Shown here: positions 51,491-60,482 of the stretch, piece after piece
Layout: the number at the start of each line of letters is the position of its first letter
Numbering within the stretch: the stretch's first letter is position 1
Origin: a virus
Length of the DNA stretch: 64,000 nucleotides
Virus record (IMG/VR): IMGVR_UViG_3300024503_000015
Location: 62,001-126,000 of that record
Strand: one strand, 5' to 3'
The notes under the pieces: model-generated
The model's database searches: none
What the model was told of the DNA's origin: nothing
The model's input: only the letters and a program-made list of their open reading frames with translations
Translations under genes and position numbers: made by a program

Positions 51491-51512
51491 TGTTTAACAA
51501 GGATAACCAAAA

Positions 51513-52400
51513 ATGCCATTAGACTTAAACAATTTTGTTAGCGGTGCTAGATCTATTGCTGGCTCTGTAGCCGGTACATTGGGTACTATCGGGAATACGG
51601 TAAACACATTAAAAACGGAAGGGTTTGGCGCGGCATTACGTAGCGTTAATTTACTCCCGGGCGGAGAAACAGGCGCAAAAAGTAATCCAGCATCTGCAAT
51701 TTTTAGTTCATCTGCAAGTAGAGATTGGAGAGTGCGTTTAAGCCTCCCAACTAACCCAGCATATAAATCTAGTTCTATTATGCGTCCGTTGATAGAAACC
51801 AATGGTATGGTGTTTCCTTTTACGCCCTCAATACAGATGCAACATACGGCAAACTACCAGCCAATGACACCTGTACACAATAATTATCCTTTCTTGTCTT
51901 ATGAAAACAGCAAAGTTGATGCAATGACAATTACAGGACAGTTTTTCTGCGAAGATGCTGTGGAAGCCGCATACTGGATTGCCGCAGTACATTATCTAAA
52001 ATCAGTAACAAAGATGGCATTCGGTTCTGACACAAATGCAGGAGCACCTCCTCCAGTATTAAAACTTAACGGATACGGAGATTATGTATTCAAAGATGTG
52101 CCTGTGGTAGTTACAAACTTTTCAATAGAATTACCTAATGATTGTGATTATATTTCTACAGGACTATCTGCCGGCGCACCTAGTGCAGGTGTAGTATCAA
52201 AGGCAGCATCTTTAGTTGGAATTAACATTCCAGGATCCAGCGTAGGACAAGGTGTCGCGTGGGCACCAGTTAAAAGTACAATTACAGTTACAGTACAGCC
52301 ATTGTACAGTAGAGAACAAGTTAGAAACTTTAGCCTTGATAAGTTTATCAAAGGAGACTATGTACTTGGTTCAGGTAACAATAAATCAGGATTCATTTAA
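51513..52400 (+). CDS. 48: baseplate tail-tube cap/initiator, gp48-like
   Basis: A 295-residue structural protein. Residues 60-150 hold SRDWRVRLSLP, then ETNGMVFPFTPSIQMQHTAN and TPVHNNYPFLSYENSKVDAM, and FFCEDAVEAAYWIAAVHYLK follows. This is the tube-like domain shared by T4 gp48 and gp54, which nucleate the tail tube on the baseplate. The hydrophobic N-terminal stretch (ARSIAGSVAGTLGTIGNTVN) is glycine-rich and may be an assembly arm. Placement at the head of the baseplate genes and TAATG coupling to gp53 favour gp48. T4 gp48 has 364 residues; gp54 remains an alternative. Confidence 0.72.
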   Translation: MPLDLNNFVSGARSIAGSVAGTLGTIGNTVNTLKTEGFGAALRSVNLLPGGETGAKSNPASAIFSSSASRDWRVRLSLPTNPAYKSSSIMRPLIETNGMVFPFTPSIQMQHTANYQPMTPVHNNYPFLSYENSKVDAMTITGQFFCEDAVEAAYWIAAVHYLKSVTKMAFGSDTNAGAPPPVLKLNGYGDYVFKDVPVVVTNFSIELPNDCDYISTGLSAGAPSAGVVSKAASLVGINIPGSSVGQGVAWAPVKSTITVTVQPLYSREQVRNFSLDKFIKGDYVLGSGNNKSGFI

Positions 52401-52699
52401 TGGTAACGTATAACAATAAAAGCCCGTGGTTTAAAACACAAGAACTTCCAGGATTTCTTGCACCTATCAATGTGCGCCCAGTTAGTGCAGAGCCAGACGA
52501 TTGGGTTTATACAATTGAACCGCAGTACAATCACAGACCTGATTTATTAGCATATGACTTGTATGGCTCTACTAAATTATGGTGGGTGTTCATGCAACGT
52601 AATATGGACACTATAAAAGATCCAATTTTTGATTTTAGATCTGGAGTAAAAATTTACATTCCTAAAAAATCTAGTTTATTCGATGTGTTAGGATTATAA
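52400..52699 (+). CDS. 53: baseplate wedge subunit gp53
   Basis: A 99-residue protein carrying the gp53 core: DWVYTIEPQYNHRPDLLAYD, then LYGSTKLWWVFMQRNMDTIK and DPIFDFRSGVKIYIPKKSSL. The pattern (YNxRPDLLAYDLYGxxxLWWVF...DPIFDFxxGxxIxIPxxxxL) is a LysM-like fold that ties the wedge to the hub. It is about half the length of T4 gp53 (196) and lacks most of the N-terminal part. The ATG overlaps the previous stop by one base. The next gene starts one base after its stop. Confidence 0.88.
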   Translation: MVTYNNKSPWFKTQELPGFLAPINVRPVSAEPDDWVYTIEPQYNHRPDLLAYDLYGSTKLWWVFMQRNMDTIKDPIFDFRSGVKIYIPKKSSLFDVLGL

Positions 52700-52700
52700 T

Positions 52701-55136
52701 ATGCCTTTAACAGACAGTATCGGTATTAAACGAAATGTACTGGAAAAATTTTCTTCCTATAACAGCATTTTTACAATTAGTGCTTTAACTAGTGAACAAA
52801 TAAATTTTCCAGAATCATCTACAAGTTATAAAAATAATCAACTAGGACAGATTATTTTACGTAGCGGTGCAGGCAGACCCGACAACAGAGTTATGACTGC
52901 ATATACTTCAGCGGCAAACCCAACAGGAAAATACGACTTTTATATTGACAACATTGAAATAGGTAGTTTAATAACCTACGATAAAAGAACTAAAGGAACA
53001 AACTCTACAAATATAAGTTTTGAAATATTTGAACCTTATAGTTTAGGAATGTTTTTACAGACATTACAATTAGCCGCCGCCGCACAATCGGATCAAGGTA
53101 TGATGGTTAACTATACAGAAATGCCTTTTTTGTTAACCATAGAATTTATTGGCTATGACAGCGCAGGAAATATTATTCCTGTAGACGACGTTTTAAATCG
53201 ACACATTCCTTTTACTTGGGGACAGATAGAAATGGATATTTCTGCCTCTGGTTGTCGATATAAATGCACAGCCATTCCTTACAACGAATCTGCACTGTCA
53301 GACGAAGTAAACACATTAAAATCAGATATAAAAATCAGCGGCACAACAGTTCAGGAAATATTACAGTCGGGTACTAATAGTCTGCAAAGATGGGCCAATG
53401 AGCGTACAAAAGAAATGGCCAAACAAGGAAGTGAAACAGGCAAAGAAGAATATGTTCCAGACGAAATTGTTATAATCTTTCCTAAAGACGGCGCACAGAT
53501 ATCATCTACAGAAATTCAAGATGATGCTGGACAATCAGCAACAGTTAATCCATCGTCGGAATCAAAAGATAAAAAAGTTCAAGAAAAATTAACATTAAAC
53601 AAAAGTAGTAACTCTGTGGGCGGCACAGCAGGATCTGTAAAAATGCTCGTGCAGAATTCAGAATCTTTAAACGATATAGGTAAATCAAAAATGGGATTTG
53701 ACCTAGACACTGGCGGAGACAGTCAATTAAAACCTAAAGATCAAATACAAAAAGACCCAGACAAGCCTAACTCTAGAAAAGACAACGTCTACGATCCTAA
53801 GGATAAAGTTTTTAAATTTGGCCAAGGCACAACAATAGTTAATGCTATTACAGAAGTATTGTTGATGAGCGAATTTTGTAAAACAAACACAACGGCGCCT
53901 TCAGACAAAATGGGATTTAAAAAATGGTTTAGAATTGAAACACAGGTATTCAATTTAAAGCCACAGCCTGGAAACAATAACAGGGCAAAGATTCCTAAAC
54001 TTTATGTTTTTAAAATTGTTGAATATCTTGTACACGAGCACAGATTTAAACCTCCAGGCGCACAGCCACAGGGTTACGATGAATTAAAAAAGAATGCAGT
54101 TAAAGAATACAATTACATTTACACTGGCAAAAACGTAGATATTCTTACTTTTAATATTCAATTAAAAGCAGGATTGTTTACAACGGCTTATGCAGATAAA
54201 AACGCACTATCCGGCGCGGTGTACCCGCAAATTAATGGCCAAGGCGTAGGTTCCGCAGGACAACCGACCAACGACGAAGCAAACAAAAATGCTGTTGAAA
54301 AAGGTGCTCCAGTTGTTCCTGTAGGCGAAACATTTAGAAGATATAAAAATGCTGGTGGCGGTCCAAACGATGACTATCGTAGTTTAGTTGCTAAAAACTT
54401 TTACGAAGCATTACTAAACAGTCAAGCAGATTTAATGACAGCAGACATAGAAATACTAGGAGACCCTTACTATATTGCCGATAGTGGTATGGGAAATTTC
54501 AGTGACATTCCTGCAAACTTTAATGAAACATCCAGTGGCGCAATGAATTATCAAAGTGGCGAAGTCGATGTTATCGTTAATTTTAGAACACCATCGGATT
54601 ATAATTCTATCACCGGAAACATGGACTTTATGTCTGGTGTTCAAAATGCAGGATTTAGTGGGTTGTATAATGTTCAAGAAGTTACAAACGTCTTTAAAGG
54701 CGGAAAATTTACACAAACATTAAAAGCAATACGCAGACCAATACAAGAACCAGTTAAAGAAGCACCGGCTGAAACTAAACAAGATGTTAAAAAACAAGAA
54801 GTTCCTGTAGCAGAACAAGCAACAAACAAACCTGAACCTCCAAAACAACAAACGTTTGCACAGGCATTTGCATCTGCAAGAAAGAGTGCAGGAAATAGCG
54901 GCGGCAGATTTACTTGGACAGATCCTAAGACAGGTAATACTGGAGTTTATCATACTGGATATAAAGGTGAAAATGTATTACCGCCTAACACAGACGAAGG
55001 TAAATCATTAACACAACGTCCAGGAGAAACTGCTAAGAAGTCAATCGATTCTGTTTCTAAAGGATCGAGAGAAAGTCAAGTTGAATACACTAATACAGGA
55101 ATACCAATTCCAGGAAGACCAAGAGGCGGCGCATAA
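52701..55136 (+). CDS. large baseplate hub protein, gp27 position
   Basis: An 811-residue protein directly upstream of gp5, where a hub partner is expected. The first 230 residues (KYDFYIDNIEIGSLITYDKR, YTEMPFLLTIEFIGYDSAGN, FTWGQIEMDISASGCRYKCT) look like the beta-barrel hub domain of contractile tails. A Gln/Lys-rich linker (residues 290-370) leads to a second beta part (RTPSDYNSITGNMDFMSGVQ, YNVQEVTNVFKGGKFTQTLK) that fits the second hub barrel (tube-like). The C-terminal 120 residues are Pro/Gln/Lys-rich. I propose a gp27-like hub, twice the size of T4 gp27 (391), on position and outline only. It ends by ATG overlap with gp5. Confidence 0.6.
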   Translation: MPLTDSIGIKRNVLEKFSSYNSIFTISALTSEQINFPESSTSYKNNQLGQIILRSGAGRPDNRVMTAYTSAANPTGKYDFYIDNIEIGSLITYDKRTKGTNSTNISFEIFEPYSLGMFLQTLQLAAAAQSDQGMMVNYTEMPFLLTIEFIGYDSAGNIIPVDDVLNRHIPFTWGQIEMDISASGCRYKCTAIPYNESALSDEVNTLKSDIKISGTTVQEILQSGTNSLQRWANERTKEMAKQGSETGKEEYVPDEIVIIFPKDGAQISSTEIQDDAGQSATVNPSSESKDKKVQEKLTLNKSSNSVGGTAGSVKMLVQNSESLNDIGKSKMGFDLDTGGDSQLKPKDQIQKDPDKPNSRKDNVYDPKDKVFKFGQGTTIVNAITEVLLMSEFCKTNTTAPSDKMGFKKWFRIETQVFNLKPQPGNNNRAKIPKLYVFKIVEYLVHEHRFKPPGAQPQGYDELKKNAVKEYNYIYTGKNVDILTFNIQLKAGLFTTAYADKNALSGAVYPQINGQGVGSAGQPTNDEANKNAVEKGAPVVPVGETFRRYKNAGGGPNDDYRSLVAKNFYEALLNSQADLMTADIEILGDPYYIADSGMGNFSDIPANFNETSSGAMNYQSGEVDVIVNFRTPSDYNSITGNMDFMSGVQNAGFSGLYNVQEVTNVFKGGKFTQTLKAIRRPIQEPVKEAPAETKQDVKKQEVPVAEQATNKPEPPKQQTFAQAFASARKSAGNSGGRFTWTDPKTGNTGVYHTGYKGENVLPPNTDEGKSLTQRPGETAKKSIDSVSKGSRESQVEYTNTGIPIPGRPRGGA

Positions 55137-56530
55137 TGTCTAATGAAAATAATAGAAGTAATGAAGTAAGCGGTGGAAGAGTTGATCCAGGCCCTCACTT
55201 GGCAAGAGTAGTTAGAAATGAAGATAACAAATATATGGGCACACTCCATGTACAGTTATTGCGTGATGTTGGTAATATACCAAACAGTGAAGGTAGCACA
55301 TATCCTGTACAGTATCTAAGTCCATTTTATGGTGTTACTAGTTTAGAGCATGTGGGAAAAAATAATACCTATGACGACACACAAAAAAGTTACGGTATGT
55401 GGATGGTGCCGCCAACTGAAGGAGGAATAGTTGTTGTTATTTTTATTGAAGGCGATACTAGCAAAGGTTTCTGGCTAGGCTGTGTTCAGGATGAATACAT
55501 GAATTTTATGATTCCTGGAATTGCCGCAACGGAATTGAATACAAAAATTCCTCCAGCAAAAGAACCTGTAGCAGAATACAATAAAAAACTTAATACAGGA
55601 AATCAACCTGATGCTACACAAATTAAAAAACCTGTACATCCGTTTACAGGAGTATTAAGCACACAAGGTTTACTAACAGATGAAATTAGAGGCATAACAA
55701 CTAGCTCTGCTCGCAGAGAAAGCCCAAGTAATGTATTTGGTATTAGTACCCCAGGGCCTGTAGATAGATTATCTGGACAGGCACGCGGTACAGTTGGAAC
55801 AAAAGAAAATCCTGTTAAAGGAGCCTTTGTTAGTCGTTTAGGCGGCACAACTTTAGTAATGGATGACGGCGATGAAAATTATCTACGAACAGGACATGCT
55901 TCAGAAACTGCTTCTAATTATGTGTCTGTAGATGACAAAGGCGGCAGCAAAGATATACCTCACAATGAATTATTTCGTATTAGGACAAGAACTGGACATC
56001 AGATTCTTTTACACAATAGTGAAGATTTAATTTACATAGGTAATGCTCGAGGTACTACTTGGATCGAATTGACTAGCAACGGAAAGATAGATATTTTTGC
56101 CGAAGACAGCATTAGTATCCATACTAAAAACGACCTAAATATTACAGCAGACAGAGATATTAATATGAAAGCCGGTAGAAATATAAATTTAATTGCCGGA
56201 GAAAAAATGCACACGGAAACGGGTGCAGACTGGTTAGTGTCTGTAGGTGCAGACAGCAAATTAACAGTTAGCGGACAGAGCAATATCAGTGCCGGCGGCA
56301 ACCATGTTGAAACAGCCAGCCAAATTCATATGAACGGCCCTGCGGCATCGACCTGCGGATCGGCTAGTGCGCCCAAGCGAATTCCACAGCACGAACCGTG
56401 GTCAGGACATGAAAATTTAAATCCAGCAGGCCATACTCCTGCTAAAACAGACTCTAGTTCTAGTGCAAGTGTAACAGATGGAACACAGTCTAAAATCGTT
56501 GATACCTTCAAAAAGATATCAAAAAAATAA
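55136..56530 (+). CDS. 5: baseplate hub needle gp5, no lysozyme domain seen
   Basis: A 464-residue protein. The N-terminal OB-fold (LARVVRNEDNKYMGTLHVQL, YGMWMVPPTEGGIVVVIFIE, GFWLGCVQDEYMNFM) is that of gp5/VgrG spikes. The C-terminal third is a regular triple-stranded beta-helix (TWIELTSNGKIDIFAEDSIS, IHTKNDLNITADRDINMKAG), with octad spacing typical of the needle. Between them, where T4 gp5 has a lysozyme domain, there is only a linker (KEPVAEYNKKLNTGNQ to GPVDRLSGQARG) without the glycoside-hydrolase catalytic motif. The peptidoglycan-cutting function is therefore absent or elsewhere. It follows the hub gene with a one-base overlap. Confidence 0.88.
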   Translation: MSNENNRSNEVSGGRVDPGPHLARVVRNEDNKYMGTLHVQLLRDVGNIPNSEGSTYPVQYLSPFYGVTSLEHVGKNNTYDDTQKSYGMWMVPPTEGGIVVVIFIEGDTSKGFWLGCVQDEYMNFMIPGIAATELNTKIPPAKEPVAEYNKKLNTGNQPDATQIKKPVHPFTGVLSTQGLLTDEIRGITTSSARRESPSNVFGISTPGPVDRLSGQARGTVGTKENPVKGAFVSRLGGTTLVMDDGDENYLRTGHASETASNYVSVDDKGGSKDIPHNELFRIRTRTGHQILLHNSEDLIYIGNARGTTWIELTSNGKIDIFAEDSISIHTKNDLNITADRDINMKAGRNINLIAGEKMHTETGADWLVSVGADSKLTVSGQSNISAGGNHVETASQIHMNGPAASTCGSASAPKRIPQHEPWSGHENLNPAGHTPAKTDSSSSASVTDGTQSKIVDTFKKISKK

Positions 56531-56531
56531 G

Positions 56532-56539
56532 AAATAAAT
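56532..56539 (+). promoter_or_regulatory. possible late-type element before gp25
   Basis: AATAAATA eight bases before the gp25 ATG. It matches the pattern but leaves little room for an untranslated leader, so it may be chance in AT-rich sequence. Confidence 0.3.
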
Positions 56540-56547
56540 ATTAAACT

Positions 56548-56991
56548 ATGGCAACTTATAACTCAGTCTCAGGTAGAAGTGTAATCCCTCAAAACGGAAT
56601 ACCAGATGCCGTTCCAACGGGCCGAGCGTACCGCGGACTAAGCACAATTAGCAACCCAACAGGTAGTTTTACACTATATGATTTAAGTCTAATCAAGCAG
56701 GATATTGTGAATCATCTACATATTAGACAGGGTGAAAAATTAGAAAATCCTGAGTTTGGTTGTATTATTTGGGACCTTTTATTCGATCCTTTAACAGAAG
56801 AATTAAAAGATATTATTGCAGAAAACGTTACACAGATAATGAACTACGACCCTAGAGTTAAAGTAGATAGCCTTATAGTAAGCCAATATGAAAGCGGCAT
56901 TCAAGTAGAATGTAACTTAACTTATTTGCCTTATAATATTTCTGAACAACTACGCTTCAGATTTGACGAAGAAAATAACATCCTCAGTTAA
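56548..56991 (+). CDS. 25: baseplate wedge subunit gp25
   Basis: A 147-residue protein of the gp25/sheath-initiator family. Recognisable are FTLYDLSLIKQDIVNHLHIR near residues 50-70, QGEKLENPEFGCIIWDLLFD and NYDPRVKVDSLIVSQYESGI, the standard order around the conserved RxGExxxxPxFG element. It starts sheath assembly on the baseplate and binds gp53 and gp6. The first 40 residues extend the usual start. It is a free-standing gene between gp5 and gp6, the arrangement seen in cyanophage-like T4 relatives. T4 gp25 has 132 residues. Confidence 0.9.
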   Translation: MATYNSVSGRSVIPQNGIPDAVPTGRAYRGLSTISNPTGSFTLYDLSLIKQDIVNHLHIRQGEKLENPEFGCIIWDLLFDPLTEELKDIIAENVTQIMNYDPRVKVDSLIVSQYESGIQVECNLTYLPYNISEQLRFRFDEENNILS

Positions 56992-57015
56992 TAATCTACC
57001 CACTTTTTAGACTTG

Positions 57016-57026
57016 ATAAATATAAT
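57016..57026 (+). promoter_or_regulatory. late-type promoter element, ATAAATATAAT
   Basis: Reads ATAAATATAAT, the same 11 bases as at the gp26 promoter (45514-45524), 15 bases before the gp6 ATG. The short AGGGCTG leader after it contains a weak ribosome-binding site. Confidence 0.6.
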
Positions 57027-57040
57027 ATCGAGGGCTGATT

Positions 57041-60000
57041 ATGGCAAGTGTAGATAGACAAAATAAACTAATAGCGGCAGAAGACTGGAAACGAGTATAC
57101 CAGAGCTTTAAAAACGCAGACTTTAAATCGTACGACTTTGACAACCTTCGTCGTACTATGATCACGTATCTACGTGAAAATTATCCAGAAGATTTTAACG
57201 ATTATATTGAGTCAAGTGAATACTTGGCCCTTATTGACCTTATTGCTTTCTTGGGACAAAACCTAGCATTTAGATTTGATTTAAACGCTCGTGATAACTT
57301 CCTTGAACTAGCAGAACGTCGTGAAAGTGTGCTACGTCTAGCACGTTTACTATCCTACAACCCTAAGCGCAATCAGCCAGCCAACGGACTTTTAAAGTTC
57401 ACTTCTATATCTACAACAGAATCTGTTATTGACAGCAACGGCAGAGATTTATCCAATCAGACTATTGTATGGAATGACAGTGCTAACAGCAATTGGTACG
57501 AGCAGTTTATTAAAGTAATCAATGCTTCGTTGCCAGAAACCAGCCAATTTGGAAAACCAACAGACAGCGCAACAATTAGTGGTGTTCCTTGCGAACAATA
57601 TCGATTCAACGCATCAAATACTGAAGTGCCTATCTACGGATTTAGCAAAAATATTGATGGTAGAAATATTGATTTCGAAGTAGTATCTACATCATTTTCT
57701 GGAGCAAACTTTATCTATGAAGAACCTCCGTTTCCAACAAACAGTCTAGCATTCTTATACAGAGATGATGGCGGCGGTCCTCCTAGTAGTAACACAGGTT
57801 TCTTTGTACATTTCCGTCAAGGTACATTACAAGAAAGTACATTTACAATTGAACGACCAAGCACTAGTGAAACATTAGACATTGACAGTCCTAACGTAAA
57901 CAACACAGACGTGTGGTTATACGGACTTGACAGTATTGGTTTTGAATCCACACTATGGACTAAAGTTGATTCTGTTGAAGGCAACAACATCATTTACAAT
58001 AGTCTTTCTAAGAATATTAGAGATGTTTACTCTGTGCTTACACGTTCATTGGATCGTATTAGATTAATCTTTTCTGATGGAACTTTTGGAAATTTACCAC
58101 AAGGTAATTTTAAAGTTTATTACAGAACAAGTAATGGACAGTCTTATTCTATTAATCCAGCAGATATTAAAAACGTTACCATTGATATTCCTTACATCAG
58201 TCGCTCAGGAAAGAAGGAAGTTGTAACCGTTGCATTAGGATTAAAATATACAGTTACTAATGCGACTATTGCAGAAACATCTGACGAAATTAAAAACAAT
58301 GCTCCTGCAACTTATTATACACAGAGTCGAATGATCACCGGTGAAGATTATAATATTCTTCCACTAAGTGTTAATCAAGAAGTTGTTAAAATTAAATCTG
58401 TTAACAGAGTTAGCAGTGGTATTAGCCGTTATTTTGACCTAAAAGATTCTACAGGAAAATACAGCACGACTAATTTGTTTGGTACAGATGGAGTTATCTA
58501 TAAAGAACCGATAGTAGATATTTTTACCTTTAGCGTAAGCACACGTTCTGATATCGAAAATGTAGTATTAAATCAAATAGAGCCTATACTTGCTCTTAGA
58601 AAAACTATTGATTTTTATCTTGACAGATATCCAACAGTTACACTAGCACCTAATTATAGTGCATTTTATCAAAAGACTAATGCAGTTAATTTGTCTACAG
58701 GTTATGTAGGCGACATTGAAAATGCAGCCACAAAGAAGTTAGGATCTTTTACCAGTTCTAATTTGAGATACTTAATTCCAGGTGCCCTTGCAAAATTTAT
58801 TCCACCGACAGGAAAAGTATTTGATGCAGATAATAATATTATAGATGCAACAGCGGCAGATGAAAATTCAAAAACATACATTTGGAGCAAAGTAATTAAT
58901 GTTATTTCTGATGGTACTGCTTCAAATACAGGACAATTAACTGACGGAACCGGACCGGTTATCCTTAACGATGTTATTGCTACCGGATCATACATAGATT
59001 CTATATTACCTAAATTTGTAACAGGTTTAGAATCTAGCGTAATTACCAGAATGGTTGATTTAATATTTGCTAATAAAGAATTTGGTTTACGTTACGATGC
59101 TAATCTTACTACATGGAAAATTGTTACAGACACCAACGTCGATAAGAAAAACGATTTTAGTTTAGGTAAAGCAGGAGATGTAAGTAACCAACAATTAGAC
59201 GCCAGTTGGATTATTTTATTTGAAACTAACGGTGAAACTTATACTGTTACAAGTCGCGGCACTCGCTACGTTTTTGAAAGCGAAAAAGAAATTAGATTTT
59301 TCTTTGATAGTTCAGACAAAGTATACGACACTAGTACAGGAAAAATTGTTAGAGACAAAATTTCTGTATTAGGAATCAACCCAGAACCAGATGCCACAAC
59401 ACCGATTAATCAAGATGTTAATTGGGAAATTGTTGACGAATATAAAGGATCTGACGGCTACATCGATAGTAAAAAGATTTCAATTAGTTTTTACGATCAG
59501 GACGAAGACGGTGTAGTTGACAACCCAGAAATTTTTGATGTTATTGTTGCACCAGATGTTAACCCAGAACAAAAATTTATTTTTCAAAAGAGCAGAGTTA
59601 GTATCGATGGTATAACAGATTACTATTATATTAAGAATGAAAATAATCTAATTAAAATTTTTACGACACAGGGTGTAGTAGACAGCAATCTGTTAGACAA
59701 CCAACAATTAATCTATATTATGGATGAAAACGTTGTTAAAGTTTTCTATAAAGAAAGTGTAAGTTTTGTAATCACTACAGAGTACAGAGCATTTGTGGGC
59801 AGAGACATGTTAAAATTCCAATACGTACACGCCGCAGATGAAAGTGCAAGAATAGATCCGGCAGCAACAAATATTATTGATGTATTCATGTTAACAAAAA
59901 ACTATGACACGCAATATCGCTTGTGGCTAAACGGTGACATAACAACCAAGCCACTGCCTCCAAGCAGTGATGCACTATTCATTAATTTTGGTGCAGAGTT

Positions 60001-60472
60001 AGGAAAAATTAAAGCAATTAGCGACGAAGTAATCTATCATCCTGTAAAATATAAAAATTTATTTGGATCTAAAGCAGATATTAGTCTACAGGCAACATTT
60101 AAAGTTGTTAAAAATAGTTCATTAGTAGTCAGCGACAATGATATTAAGACTGGAGTTGTTAGCGCAATTAAGGAATTCTTTTCTATAGATAACTGGGACT
60201 TTGGAGATACATTCTACTTTGGAGAATTAGCAACCTATATCATGAACAGAATGAGTCCAAGAATTGCAAATATTGTTTTAGTTCCTAAAAATCAAAACTT
60301 GTCATTTGGCAGTCTTTATGAAATTAAAGCAAATCCGGATGAAATATTTGCCAGTTCTGTGTCTGTAGATAATGTTGAAATTATTTCAGAAATTACAGCG
60401 GCAAGATTAAACACAACAGGAGTTGTGCTAACATCTAGCACCACTTCAGCAAACGGCATAGTAAGTAACTAA
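57041..60472 (+). CDS. 6: baseplate wedge subunit gp6
   Basis: A 1143-residue protein. The N-terminal 110 residues (ADFKSYDFDNLRRTMITYLR, YLALIDLIAFLGQNLAFRFD, NARDNFLELAERRESVLRLA) match the gp6/gpJ wedge start that forms the inner baseplate ring. The rest is beta-rich, with the gp6-type element EDYNILPLSVNQEVVKIKSV near 440 and a C-terminal helical clamp (KEFFSIDNWDFGDTFYFGEL, YIMNRMSPRIANIVLVPKN). T4 gp6 has 660 residues, so this is much enlarged, with extra modules around residues 560-960. It has its own late-type promoter. The identification is secure at both ends. Confidence 0.92.
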   Translation: MASVDRQNKLIAAEDWKRVYQSFKNADFKSYDFDNLRRTMITYLRENYPEDFNDYIESSEYLALIDLIAFLGQNLAFRFDLNARDNFLELAERRESVLRLARLLSYNPKRNQPANGLLKFTSISTTESVIDSNGRDLSNQTIVWNDSANSNWYEQFIKVINASLPETSQFGKPTDSATISGVPCEQYRFNASNTEVPIYGFSKNIDGRNIDFEVVSTSFSGANFIYEEPPFPTNSLAFLYRDDGGGPPSSNTGFFVHFRQGTLQESTFTIERPSTSETLDIDSPNVNNTDVWLYGLDSIGFESTLWTKVDSVEGNNIIYNSLSKNIRDVYSVLTRSLDRIRLIFSDGTFGNLPQGNFKVYYRTSNGQSYSINPADIKNVTIDIPYISRSGKKEVVTVALGLKYTVTNATIAETSDEIKNNAPATYYTQSRMITGEDYNILPLSVNQEVVKIKSVNRVSSGISRYFDLKDSTGKYSTTNLFGTDGVIYKEPIVDIFTFSVSTRSDIENVVLNQIEPILALRKTIDFYLDRYPTVTLAPNYSAFYQKTNAVNLSTGYVGDIENAATKKLGSFTSSNLRYLIPGALAKFIPPTGKVFDADNNIIDATAADENSKTYIWSKVINVISDGTASNTGQLTDGTGPVILNDVIATGSYIDSILPKFVTGLESSVITRMVDLIFANKEFGLRYDANLTTWKIVTDTNVDKKNDFSLGKAGDVSNQQLDASWIILFETNGETYTVTSRGTRYVFESEKEIRFFFDSSDKVYDTSTGKIVRDKISVLGINPEPDATTPINQDVNWEIVDEYKGSDGYIDSKKISISFYDQDEDGVVDNPEIFDVIVAPDVNPEQKFIFQKSRVSIDGITDYYYIKNENNLIKIFTTQGVVDSNLLDNQQLIYIMDENVVKVFYKESVSFVITTEYRAFVGRDMLKFQYVHAADESARIDPAATNIIDVFMLTKNYDTQYRLWLNGDITTKPLPPSSDALFINFGAELGKIKAISDEVIYHPVKYKNLFGSKADISLQATFKVVKNSSLVVSDNDIKTGVVSAIKEFFSIDNWDFGDTFYFGELATYIMNRMSPRIANIVLVPKNQNLSFGSLYEIKANPDEIFASSVSVDNVEIISEITAARLNTTGVVLTSSTTSANGIVSN

Positions 60473-60482
60473 AGGACAGTAA

